Assembly: GCA_000470055.1 (NCBI GenBank)
Contig: HG326877.1
Coordinates: 372,001 to 436,000 of the forward strand
DNA from: Campylobacter coli 76339
Lineage (GTDB): Bacteria; Campylobacterota; Campylobacteria; Campylobacterales; Campylobacteraceae
Direction: 5' to 3'
DNA: 64,000 bases
The notes under the pieces are model-generated. The model made no database searches and was not told the origin of the DNA. It saw only the letters and a list, made by a program, of their open reading frames with translations. The translations under genes were made by a program, and so were the position numbers. The first letter of the stretch is position 1. Each line of letters starts with the position of its first letter. Shown in pieces: positions 13,409 through 21,868 of the stretch.

Positions 13409-14764
13409 TTAAAACAATTGCGGGATTACACCTGTGATATATCCAAAGATCAAGCAGATGATACTAATGCCCCATATATAAAAAAATGAGCGTTTTATGT
13501 GTTCTTTTATGGCTACATTAGCAAGACCGCAACCAAGCAATGTAGCAGGGACAACAGGACTGATAAAAGTAGCACAATTTCTAGCTAAAACCATGATGAT
13601 AGCAATATCGACAGGATCTATTCCAAAAGCATTGGTAACGCTTAGAACGACAGGCATAACTCCATAAAAATAAGAATCTGTGCAAAAGATCAAAGCCATA
13701 GGCACAGCCAATAAGCCTATGATTAAAGGTATGAAATTGCTATATTCATTAGGTATAAGAGTGAGTATAGATGAGCCCATTTTATTCATGATTCCACTCT
13801 TGTCAAATATACCTATCAAAATCCCTGCACCGATTAATGTAATATACATCATGATAGCGCTACCGCTTGCTTTATCCATAACTTTTTTTGCGAGTTTTAG
13901 ATCAGGATAGTTTAGCGGCAAGGCTATAGCAAAGCCTATCATAAAGCAAACATAAGAAGGCAAAACATTTACGACTAAAGCAGCTATAACAGCGATTAGT
14001 AAGAATACATTCACCCAAAAGAATTTATCGTTTTGATATTCGCTTTTTTCAATTTCAAGTTTTATTCCTTCGAGATTTCCACCTGCACCACGCCTTTTTT
14101 CTTGATAGCCTATGAGGATCGCTAAAGCAAGAGCTAGGACTATCCCTAAGATTTGCATAGGGATTAGCTGATGCCATAAAGCATTGGCGTCGGCTTTTAT
14201 AACAGTTGCAGCCCTAAGTGTTGGGCCACCCCAAGGAAGAACATTCATAACCCCCATTGCACTTGCACAAATGAGCAATAACGATGATTTTCTCATATTT
14301 AAACGCTCATATATAGGTAACAATGCAGGGATTACTATAAGAAAAGTCGCCGCTCCGCTACCATCAAGATGAACAAACATTGCCATGATAGATGTTAGGA
14401 TAGTGATTACATAAATATTGGGACTAACTTTACTTAGTAAAAAATTAATTATCCTGTTGAAAAATCCACTTGCACTCAATGTGCTAAAGAAAAGTATAGA
14501 AAAGACAAACAACGCAGCCGTATTGCTCACGCTTTTTACTCCATCGGCTATGAAACCTTTCATAACCTTAAAATTTAAAACATCTCCTTGAACCCCTAGA
14601 GCCTTTCCGACACCAAGGCCACTAGCATCCATTATCATAAGCAATGCACCTACAAAAGCACTGACCAATATAAAAGCAAGAGCGGGTGTGGTTTTGTCTT
14701 TTAAAAGAAGCCAAACAATTAGCCCAAGCCCAAAAAAACCGATAAATGATAAAAATAAATCCAT
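13409..14764 (-). CDS. CitMHS-family transporter (citrate or related organic acid)
   Basis: 451 residues, about 11-12 hydrophobic segments, matching the CitMHS/CitM citrate-divalent-metal:H+ symporter family as I recall it. A conserved C-terminal segment reads LARNCATFISPVVPATLLGCGLA. The frame is open further upstream to 14818, but the Met at 14764 has an AGGGGG ribosome site and starts the first membrane helix (MDLFLSFIGFFGLG), so I place the start there. It lies behind ggt on the same strand with a 321-nt gap. The shared upstream element suggests co-regulation, so it might import a product of periplasmic amino-acid or peptide breakdown rather than citrate. The substrate is uncertain. Confidence 0.75.
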   Translation of the reverse strand: MDLFLSFIGFFGLGLIVWLLLKDKTTPALAFILVSAFVGALLMIMDASGLGVGKALGVQGDVLNFKVMKGFIADGVKSVSNTAALFVFSILFFSTLSASGFFNRIINFLLSKVSPNIYVITILTSIMAMFVHLDGSGAATFLIVIPALLPIYERLNMRKSSLLLICASAMGVMNVLPWGGPTLRAATVIKADANALWHQLIPMQILGIVLALALAILIGYQEKRRGAGGNLEGIKLEIEKSEYQNDKFFWVNVFLLIAVIAALVVNVLPSYVCFMIGFAIALPLNYPDLKLAKKVMDKASGSAIMMYITLIGAGILIGIFDKSGIMNKMGSSILTLIPNEYSNFIPLIIGLLAVPMALIFCTDSYFYGVMPVVLSVTNAFGIDPVDIAIIMVLARNCATFISPVVPATLLGCGLANVAIKEHIKRSFFYIWGISIICLIFGYITGVIPQLF

Positions 14765-14963
14765 TATAACCCCCTGTTTGTAATATTTTATTGTATCTAA
14801 ATGGTGGGTATAAATCAAAGGATAATGAACTATAAGTCATAAAAATGTTACTTTTTTTAACATCTTTAAAAAGGGCTAATGTCGTATGCGATATCTTTAA
14901 AGCTTTAAACGCCGATATGAAGCTATTTTTGCGAAATTTGATATTTTTTGTCTAATGTTTTTG

Positions 14964-15003
14964 AAAAATGATTTTATATTTGATTACAAAATGTAACTCA
15001 ATA
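14964..15003 (-). promoter_or_regulatory. Shared upstream element, copy at the CitMHS transporter gene
   Basis: Second copy of the 40-bp element at 13207-13246, with palindrome TTACA-AAA-TGTAA at 14984-14996 and a TATAAAAT sequence on the minus strand. It lies about 200 nt upstream of the transporter start, implying a long 5' leader if it is the promoter. Confidence 0.5.
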
Positions 15004-15068
15004 GATTTTTTTATATTAACTTAGGTGATATTTTGTTAAAATTGTTTAAAATTTATTGAAAGTATAAG

Positions 15069-15378
15069 ATGAAATTTGAAGCTATAGATGAAAAAGAATT
15101 TTTAAATCCTTACTACCGCAAAAAGCCTATTTTAGAAGCAGAGCTAAATGAATTTATCAAAGCTTTAAAAGATTATAAATCAAGCTTAGAAAACAATCTC
15201 AAAAACAACGAAGACTCCCTAGTGGCAAACGCTTTAAGCAAATTTTTTGAAAATTTGCATTTTGAGTGTGAGATCAAAAGCATACATACACCCAAGAACT
15301 AGAAAACAAAATCAATTCTTTGGTTTATAAACTTTACAATCTCACTGAAGATGAGATAAAAATCATAGAAGGCAAATA
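15069..15378 (+). pseudogene. Type IIG restriction-modification gene, internal-deletion scar
   Basis: Bases 15069-15302 encode 77 residues starting MKFEAIDEKEFLNPYYRKKP, typical of the N-terminus of Eco57I-like fused restriction-methyltransferases. The next 76 bases, in another frame, encode ELENKINSLVYKLYNLTEDE and end IIEGK-stop, typical of the C-terminus of the same enzymes. More than 1000 central codons, including all catalytic motifs, are missing and the junction is out of frame. C. jejuni NCTC 11168 has an intact phase-variable enzyme of this type (Cj0031) at this position by my recollection. The enzyme is lost here. The 3' piece is duplicated at 18111-18188. Confidence 0.7.
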
Positions 15379-15384
15379 ATGGAA
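15302..15384 (+). repeat. Direct repeat A, copy 1 (restriction-gene 3' end plus next start codon)
   Basis: 83 bp nearly identical to 18111-18193. Both copies have the ATG of the next gene exactly 77 nt from the repeat start, so each places a different ORF behind the same TAATG-type junction. Confidence 0.8.
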
Positions 15385-18053
15385 AATTTTGATAAAAAAT
15401 TAGCACAGTATGGAATTTTGGCAAAAAATGGCAAGATAGTTCCAAAAGATAATAAAATAACTATAATCAATGCTGAAATAAAAGAGATAAATTTTCAAAC
15501 ATTGCAAGAAGCAGGCATAAAAGAAATTTGTATACTTGAGAGTGAAATAAAATATCTTTATTTCCTAGAAAAGAATACTATAAAAATAGATTTTAGAAAT
15601 TGTAATTTTAAAAATCAAATTATCGCTAGAAAAGCATATTTTGAAAATGAAGTTATATTTCAGCAATGTATATTTGATGCTGTAGTGGATTTTTCTAAAG
15701 TAGAATTTAATTCTAAGATAGATTTTTTAGCATCTGTGTTTAAAGGTGAAGTGAGATTTATAGAAACTCAGTTTCAAGCAGAGCAAAGTAATAATGAAAT
15801 AATAGAAAATGATTTTAGAGAAGTTATTTTTGAAGGAAGAGCATCTTTTTCTAATGCTACATTTAAAGCAAGGGTTAGTTTTGCACTTTCGCAGTTTAAA
15901 AGTGAAGCAAACTTTATAAAAACTAATTTCAAGCAAATCAAAAAATAGTGATATAATCGAAAATAATTTTAGAATTGTTTTTATAGGAAAGAGCATCTTT
16001 TTCTAATGCTACATTTAAAGCAAGGGTTAGTTTTGCACTTTCGCAGTTTAAAAGTGAAGCAAACTTTATAAAAACTGAATTTCAAGCAAATCAAAACGAC
16101 AGTGATATAATCGAAAATCAATTTTTAGAAGTTGTTTTTATAGGAAAGATAATCTTTGATCATGCTACATTTAAAGCAAGGGTTAGTTTTAGAAATTCAC
16201 AGTTTAAAGAAGAGGTAAGATTTATAAGAGCTCAATTCCTAGCAGAGCAAAGTAATAATAAAATAATAGAAAATATTTTTGAAGAGGTTGTTTTTGAAGA
16301 GAGAGTGTCTTTTGATAATGCTATATTTAACGCAAGAGTTAGTTTTAGAATTTCACAGTTTAAAAGTGAAGCAAACTTTATAAAAACTGAATTTCAAGCA
16401 AATCAAAACGACAGTGATATAATCGAAAATCAATTTTTAGGAGTTGTTTTTATAGGAAAGACAATCTTTAATCATGCTACATTTAAAGCAAGGGTTGGTT
16501 TTAGAATTTCACAGTTTAAAGAAGAGGTAAGGTTTATAGAAACTCAGTTTCTAGCAAAGCAAAGTAATAATGAAACAATAGAAAATGATTTTAGAGAAGT
16601 TATTTTTGAAGGAAGAGCATCTTTTTCTAACACTACATTTAAAGCAAGGGTTTGTTTTGGACTTTCGCAGTTTAAAGATGAAGTAAGGTTTATAGGAACT
16701 CAATTTCTAGCAAAACAAAGTAGCAATCTCGAAATCATAGAAAATGAATTTAGGGAAACTATCTTTAAAGGAAAGGTAACTTTTGGTAGTCTTGTACTTA
16801 AAGCAAGAATTAGCTTTTCGTTTTCGATATTTAAAGATGAAGCACTCTTTTTAAATATAAATCCACACAATTTTATATTTTATAATGTAGAATTTAACAA
16901 AACAAAGTTTGCTTGTAAAACTCTTACAAATGTCATTTTTTGTCTATTTCAATACTCGGTATTTAAAGATACATTAAGCTTTGAAGGAATGGAATTTGAA
17001 AGATTAGAATTTGATAATGTTTTGTTTAATGGTGTTGTAACTTTTAGCAATACAAAGCTCAATACCAAACCGCAATTTATAAACTGCACTCTTTCTAATC
17101 AATTTAACATAGAACATCAATATATCAAATATAGTGATAAAGATATAGAAAATAAGATAAATAATATACAAGATAAAAATGATAAATTTCGCGTCTTGCT
17201 AAATTTAAGAGATTTATTTAGAAAATTAAAAAGTAACCGCATAGCTCATCACAATCTAATCGACGCTTCAGAACTAAGAACACAAGAGCTTTATGCTAGG
17301 GAATTGGAGCTAAAGTATAAAGAAAAGAAAAGCTTAAGAGAAACAATCGAACGATGGCAACTTTTCTTTTATCGCAAGCTTTGCGATCATCATACAGACT
17401 TACTCAAAGCATTTCATAACTTACTTATAGTCGTTATGCTTTTTAGTATGTTTTCTTTTGTGTTTGACAAATTTAAGCAACCTAGTCATATAGAAAATGA
17501 TATAAAATATAACATCATTAAAGTGGATTCTAATGAAAATTATATTTTTAAAGAACACAATAAAACTACTTACAATCTCTTATCTTTAAATATAGAGCAA
17601 GAAAGCGATAAATTTATAAAGAATGATTTTGTTTATATGATAGTTTTTTTAATTTTGGTTTTATTGTTACTTTCTTTTAATATTTTTACAAGCATATATA
17701 TTTTTGGTTCAATTTTATATTTGATATTTAGTTTTTTAGATTTGCTAGCTTTGTATACCCATATTGCTGTTATTGTTTTTTTTGTACTGTTTGCTTTAAA
17801 ATTTATCTTACTTGATGACAGACAAAGATACAAAAGAGGTATTGTTGTCGCTATTTCTTATACAGTTTGTATTTTTACACTGTTGGTTAAACCTAGCTTA
17901 TTGCTACCCGCACTTGGAAGTTTTTTAGATAAAGATTCTAATGCTACTTATCCTTTGTTGCTTAGCTTGTCTGTGGTGTATTTTATGCTTGTAGTATTGG
18001 TATTGTTCTCACTCCAAAAAACCGCACGAAAGAATTCCATAGTGCCAAGTTGA
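15379..18053 (+). pseudogene. Pentapeptide-repeat membrane protein, broken by two frameshifts
   Basis: The first frame (15379-15948) starts MENFDKKLAQYGILAKNGK and enters pentapeptide-type repeats (F-x-x-A-x-F patterns). It stops at TAG 15946-15948. Coding continues in a second frame around 15950-15983 and then in a third, open from 15987 to 18053; a GTG at 16305 is not needed as a start. Paralogous repeats show a G lost near 15925 and an extra A near 15989. The 3' part has several membrane segments and ends TARKNSIVPS. Together they would make about 890 residues. The repeat region has seven DNA units of about 156 bp (see repeat entry). The paralogue at 19402-21327 is intact. Function unknown; no topoisomerase-inhibitor (Qnr) identity is claimed. 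The 16305-18053 part could still be expressed alone. Confidence 0.7.
15861..16951 (+). repeat. Seven tandem ~156-bp coding repeats
   Basis: Repeat units begin at the ATTTAAAGCAAGGGTT-like motif at 15861, 16013, 16169, 16325, 16481, 16637 and 16796, giving spacings of 152, 156, 156, 156, 156 and 159 bp. One unit encodes 52 residues, about ten pentapeptides. The 152-bp unit is the frameshifted one. Near-identical units (e.g. 15840-15945 and 15992-16095) favour slippage or unequal recombination. Confidence 0.8.
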
Positions 18054-18085
18054 AAAATTTAAGGTATCGTGATGAAAATTTATAG
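18035..18085 (+). repeat. Direct repeat B, copy 1 (pentapeptide-gene 3' end)
   Basis: TTCCATAGTGCCAAG followed by ATGAAAATTTATAG context. A near copy is at 21309-21359 and a shorter copy at 22757-22772. It marks module boundaries in this hotspot. Confidence 0.75.
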
Positions 18086-18188
18086 CAAAACGCTAAAAAC
18101 CAAAGATAATGAAAACAAAATCAATTCTTTGGTTTATAAACTTTACAATCTCACCGAAGATGAGATAAAAATCATTGAAAGGAAATAA
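18072..18188 (+). pseudogene. 38-codon ORF fusing a gene start to the restriction-gene 3' end
   Basis: Starts MKIYSKTLKTKDN and continues in frame into the restriction-enzyme C-terminus (NSLVYKLYNLTEDE, ending IIERK). Its stop overlaps the ATG of the next gene in TAATG, so it could be translationally coupled. The same MKIYS start follows the second pentapeptide gene at 21344 but stops after 11 codons. Most likely a recombination remnant. Confidence 0.5.
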
Positions 18189-18193
18189 TGGAA
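18111..18193 (+). repeat. Direct repeat A, copy 2
   Basis: Near-identical to 15302-15384, differing at a few bases, and ending at the start codon of the SMEK-domain gene. Confidence 0.8.
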
Positions 18194-19345
18194 GATATTG
18201 TAAAAATAATACAATGGTTTTCTGAATTAAGTTCAAAGATTAAATTAAACAATAAACTTAATTTGACAGATATAAATATTTGCTGTGAAAATGATTTTTC
18301 GCAAATATTAAATAATATTTATAATTGGAAGCTTTATAATTTAAATAAACAGTGTAAAAATGCCCAAGCTATTGATTTGATTGATGATGAAAATCGCATT
18401 GCTATCCAAATCACATCTGATATTAGCACTATAAAAATTAAAAATACTGTTGATAAATTTAAAAAAACAGAATTTTCAAACTATGAGTTTTATATGTTTT
18501 ATTTAACTGATGACTTACCTAACAATATAAAGAAAAATATATCACAAAATAATATAAAAAGTCTTTGTTTTTTGGATTTAATTCGAGAATTGCACTTCAA
18601 TTCTTCAAAAGCAAAGAAATTTATTATGGAAATTACAGAAAAAACTATTATAGAAAGGTTTAAAAATTATCTGAAATATCCAAATCAATGGAGTTATGAT
18701 GGTAATTTAAATATACATTACAATAATATAAATCCAAATTTTAGATTAAAGATTAGTGAATGCAATGAAGAGAATGAGCAATATAAATGGTTGTGTGAAA
18801 TTGAGGCTATAAGCAAAAGATATCAAAATGCTAAATTGCATTGTGATTGTATTAGATTGTTTTATAATGATATTGATTTAGATATACAAACATTTTCTAT
18901 GCGATTTTATCAAGAAGGATTAACTATTACTGTGCCACATCCTTTGTATTTTAATAGTAAAAAAGATTTATATTTTGATGGTTATATTATAAATAATGAT
19001 CAAGAAATAGATATGGATTTGCTTTTAACTTATTTTTTTAATTTTAAAAAAAATAAAATTTCATATAAGGAATTTGTAGATACAAAGAAAGTTTTAACAT
19101 ATAAAAAATATTCTTTAACATGGATACCTTTGATTTTTTTTAAAGATTATAATGAATTGGAAGATTTTAAAAGATTTGTAGATAAAAGGATTGGAAAATT
19201 TAATTATAAAGACAATAAAGGTAAATACGAATACGGAGGTTTAGATTCTATCATTAAAGATAAAAGAGCTCATAAAAACTGTTGTTTTCATTATTGGATT
19301 TATGATTTATATTGGGATGAATTTAAGTTAACTAGAAACAATTAA
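18188..19345 (+). CDS. SMEK-domain protein, candidate defence or conflict-system component
   Basis: 385 residues. The first ~140 match the pattern of SMEK-domain proteins: an N-terminal helix, NLTDINICCENDFSQILN (24-41), then AIDLIDDENRIAIQIT (61-76), which has the D-(x)n-xAIQxT look of a restriction-endonuclease-like fold. SMEK domains are predicted in bacterial conflict systems; that link is established for the family only at prediction level. Residues 140-385 match nothing I know. No partner such as an AAA ATPase is adjacent. The ATG overlaps the stop of the preceding small ORF. Base composition is very AT-rich, as in the rest of the hotspot, suggesting acquisition. Confidence 0.6.
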   Translation: MEDIVKIIQWFSELSSKIKLNNKLNLTDINICCENDFSQILNNIYNWKLYNLNKQCKNAQAIDLIDDENRIAIQITSDISTIKIKNTVDKFKKTEFSNYEFYMFYLTDDLPNNIKKNISQNNIKSLCFLDLIRELHFNSSKAKKFIMEITEKTIIERFKNYLKYPNQWSYDGNLNIHYNNINPNFRLKISECNEENEQYKWLCEIEAISKRYQNAKLHCDCIRLFYNDIDLDIQTFSMRFYQEGLTITVPHPLYFNSKKDLYFDGYIINNDQEIDMDLLLTYFFNFKKNKISYKEFVDTKKVLTYKKYSLTWIPLIFFKDYNELEDFKRFVDKRIGKFNYKDNKGKYEYGGLDSIIKDKRAHKNCCFHYWIYDLYWDEFKLTRNN

Positions 19346-19401
19346 TTTTTTTTGTAGAGTGTATATTTTTAAGGTTAAGACAATAAAACAGGAAACAAAT
19401 A

Positions 19402-21327
19402 ATGGAAGAATTTGACGGAGTATTAGCACAATATGGGATTTTTGTAAAATATGCTCAAAAATCAATAGAAAAAGAAAAAATAAGCGTATTTGGTAATGCA
19501 GAAATAGAAACTATAAACATTGAGACTTTGCAAGAAAAAGGTATAAAATGCCTTGATATAAAATCAAAAAAAATTAAAAATATTATCTTTGCAAAAGATA
19601 TTTCACTAGATATGTTTTTTTCAGGTGTGACTTTTACAGATGAAATAAAAACCGACTCTAAATTTACAGGCGAATTGGATTTTTCAGGTTGCACTTTTAA
19701 AGAAGAAGTAAATTTTCAACAAGCTAATTTTGAAAATTTTTTATGTTCAGATACTATTTTTGAAAAACAAGTATCTTTTTTAAACACTGTTTTTGGAAAT
19801 GAAAAAATTATAAGTTTTTTTGATGTTAAATTTTTAAATTCAGTTAATTTTACAAATGCTATTTTTAATCAAAAGACTAATTTTCAAAAAGTTTATTTTT
19901 ATGATATATTACTTTTTAATAAGGCCGAGTTTAAATCTGATATAACGACGCTTAATATAGAATGCAAAAAAGAAGCACATTTTATCAATGCTTTTGCAAA
20001 AAATATAATAATTTCTAAGTCTACTTTTGAAAAAAGTTTAGATTTGGATATTTCATTCTCCTCGTTACAAATTTCAGAAATTAAAATACTAGAAAATTTA
20101 AATTTACACCAATCCAAAGGTGTAAAAATTTCAATAATAAGTTCTGTCATTTCTGGAGTTACCAACTTTGCTTTTGTAAATGTTGAAGTTATGTTGTTGA
20201 TAAGTTCAACTTTTAAAGAGGAAATCTGTTTGTATACTTATAATTTTAAAAAAATGCAAAATATAAATTTTACAGATATTACTTTTGGAAAATTATTTTT
20301 ACAAAAAGAGCTTTTTGAAAAAAGTGTAAATTTTGAAAGATGTATTTTTTTACAAGATGTAAATTTTAAGGATTATACTTTTAATGAAATTGCTTTTAAT
20401 ACTTGCACATTTAAAGAAAATGCATATTTTAGCAATTCTAATTTCACAAAAGGCGTTGATTTTCATGAGTGTGAATTTGAAAAAACTGCTTGTTTTTATG
20501 GGGTAAAATTTGACGAAACTCCAAATTTTTCTCAAGCTTTATTTAAGGGTAATATAAATATCATCAATTCGAATTTAAATTTTGATTTTACCAAGTTAGA
20601 TAAAAAAATAAGACTATTATCTTCGCAAGGAGAGGGTAAATATGATTATGAGATTGCAAATGATTTTAGGGATTCTTTCAGAACTTTTAAAAGTGCTTTG
20701 ATAAAAGATAACAATTTTTTAGATGCTTCAAATTTTCACAAATACGAGCTTTATTGTAAAGAGTTAGAGCTAGAAAATAAAAAAGATAAAACCCTTAAGG
20801 ACAAGATAGACAAATGGCAACTTGTCTTTTATCGCAAGCTTTGTGATCATCATACTGATATTTTACGAAGTTTAAATTCGCTTATTTTAGTGATAGGAAT
20901 TTTTGTGATATTAAGCGTTGTGATGGTTGCTAATTTTAACTATCGTCTTGGATATAAGCCTATCTTGGAGCATTGGTATTTTTCATTGGATTTTTATAAT
21001 CATCATATAAATTCTATCATACAGGATAATTATTTGTTTGTGGTAAAAGTAAATTTTGCAATGCTTTTTGGTTATTTGATTTTAGTTGGATTTGCTTTAT
21101 GCCTAAAATATATAAGAGAATTTTTTATAATTATATCCTATGGGGTAACTCTTTTTGTCTTAATGGTTTCACCGAAAATTCTTATCCCTGCTATGGGATT
21201 TTTTACAGATAAAAGAGCTATGCTAGATCCACTTAGCACAATGGGTGGAATTTATACAATCGTTTTTGGTTTTGTTGCATTTTCTTTTATAAAGACAATT
21301 AGAAAAAATTCCATAGTGCCAAGCTGA
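19402..21327 (+). CDS. Pentapeptide-repeat membrane protein, intact
   Basis: 641 residues. An N-terminal EFDGVLAQYGIFVKYAQK region is shared with the broken paralogue upstream. Next come about 350 residues of degenerate pentapeptide repeats (C/F-T-F-K-E-like), expected to form a right-handed beta-helix. A charged linker follows (WQLVFYRKLCDHHTDILRSL, about 475-495, nearly identical in the paralogue). Three or four C-terminal membrane segments end RKNSIVPS. I infer a membrane-anchored, probably cytosolic-facing helix protein. Such proteins recur downstream of the restriction gene in this locus, but no function is known to me. Confidence 0.7.
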   Translation: MEEFDGVLAQYGIFVKYAQKSIEKEKISVFGNAEIETINIETLQEKGIKCLDIKSKKIKNIIFAKDISLDMFFSGVTFTDEIKTDSKFTGELDFSGCTFKEEVNFQQANFENFLCSDTIFEKQVSFLNTVFGNEKIISFFDVKFLNSVNFTNAIFNQKTNFQKVYFYDILLFNKAEFKSDITTLNIECKKEAHFINAFAKNIIISKSTFEKSLDLDISFSSLQISEIKILENLNLHQSKGVKISIISSVISGVTNFAFVNVEVMLLISSTFKEEICLYTYNFKKMQNINFTDITFGKLFLQKELFEKSVNFERCIFLQDVNFKDYTFNEIAFNTCTFKENAYFSNSNFTKGVDFHECEFEKTACFYGVKFDETPNFSQALFKGNINIINSNLNFDFTKLDKKIRLLSSQGEGKYDYEIANDFRDSFRTFKSALIKDNNFLDASNFHKYELYCKELELENKKDKTLKDKIDKWQLVFYRKLCDHHTDILRSLNSLILVIGIFVILSVVMVANFNYRLGYKPILEHWYFSLDFYNHHINSIIQDNYLFVVKVNFAMLFGYLILVGFALCLKYIREFFIIISYGVTLFVLMVSPKILIPAMGFFTDKRAMLDPLSTMGGIYTIVFGFVAFSFIKTIRKNSIVPS

Positions 21328-21359
21328 AAATTTTAAGGTATTGTGATGAAAATTTATAG
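21309..21359 (+). repeat. Direct repeat B, copy 2
   Basis: Closely matches 18035-18085 and spans the end of the intact pentapeptide gene and the following ATGAAAATTTATAG. Confidence 0.75.
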
Positions 21360-21439
21360 TAGAATATTAAAATTCCACTAAAATAATATATTTTTACAAT
21401 ACACTATAATTTAAACAACTTGATTTAGGAGGTATAACA

Positions 21440-21868
21440 ATGAAAGCCGAAAATGTTGCAAAACATATTATAAATTATTGTTTAAGTATAGATAATCCTA
21501 TAAGTAATTTACAACTACAGAAAATATTATATTTTATAGATATTTATCATTTGATAAGAACAAATAAAAGATTAATAGAAGATGAAAATTTTAAAGCATG
21601 GGATTATGGGCCAGTTATTGAAAATATTTATAGAAAATATTCATTTTTTGCATCAAATCCTATAAATATTTATCAAGATTTTACCGAAGAATTTGATGAA
21701 AATATAAGAGGTGAGTTATATGGATATATAGATAAACTTTCTAAAATATATCCTTCTGTTTTGGTAGAAAAAAGCCATGAATCGGATAGCCCATGGGACA
21801 AAACAAAGAAATATGAAACAATTTTACCTGAGCTATTGGAAGAGTATGCAAGCCGATACAGAAAATAA
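21440..21868 (+). CDS. Panacea-domain (PanA / DUF4065-type) antitoxin-like protein
   Basis: 142 residues covering one Panacea domain: ENVAKHIINYCLS, then NLQLQKILYFIDIYHL (23-38), FKAWDYGPVIENIYRKY (55-71), and a helical C-terminal half. This K-L-QKILYF...AW-GPV layout is the hallmark of DUF4065/Panacea proteins, known from studies of SocA and PanA to neutralise many unrelated toxins encoded next door. A GGAGG ribosome site lies ahead of ATG 21440. The gene overlaps the next ORF, the usual arrangement for a PanAT pair. I therefore call it a candidate antitoxin; activity is inferred. Confidence 0.75.
   Translation: MKAENVAKHIINYCLSIDNPISNLQLQKILYFIDIYHLIRTNKRLIEDENFKAWDYGPVIENIYRKYSFFASNPINIYQDFTEEFDENIRGELYGYIDKLSKIYPSVLVEKSHESDSPWDKTKKYETILPELLEEYASRYRK

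Noticed and set aside
15861-16951. 156-bp repeats as a mobile element or CRISPR
   Set aside because: They are protein-coding pentapeptide units; no transposase, terminal repeats or unique spacers are seen.
16305-18053. Separate pentapeptide gene starting at GTG 16305
   Set aside because: The frame is open and repeat-coding back to 15987, no ribosome site precedes the GTG, and the missing N-terminus is present at 15379.
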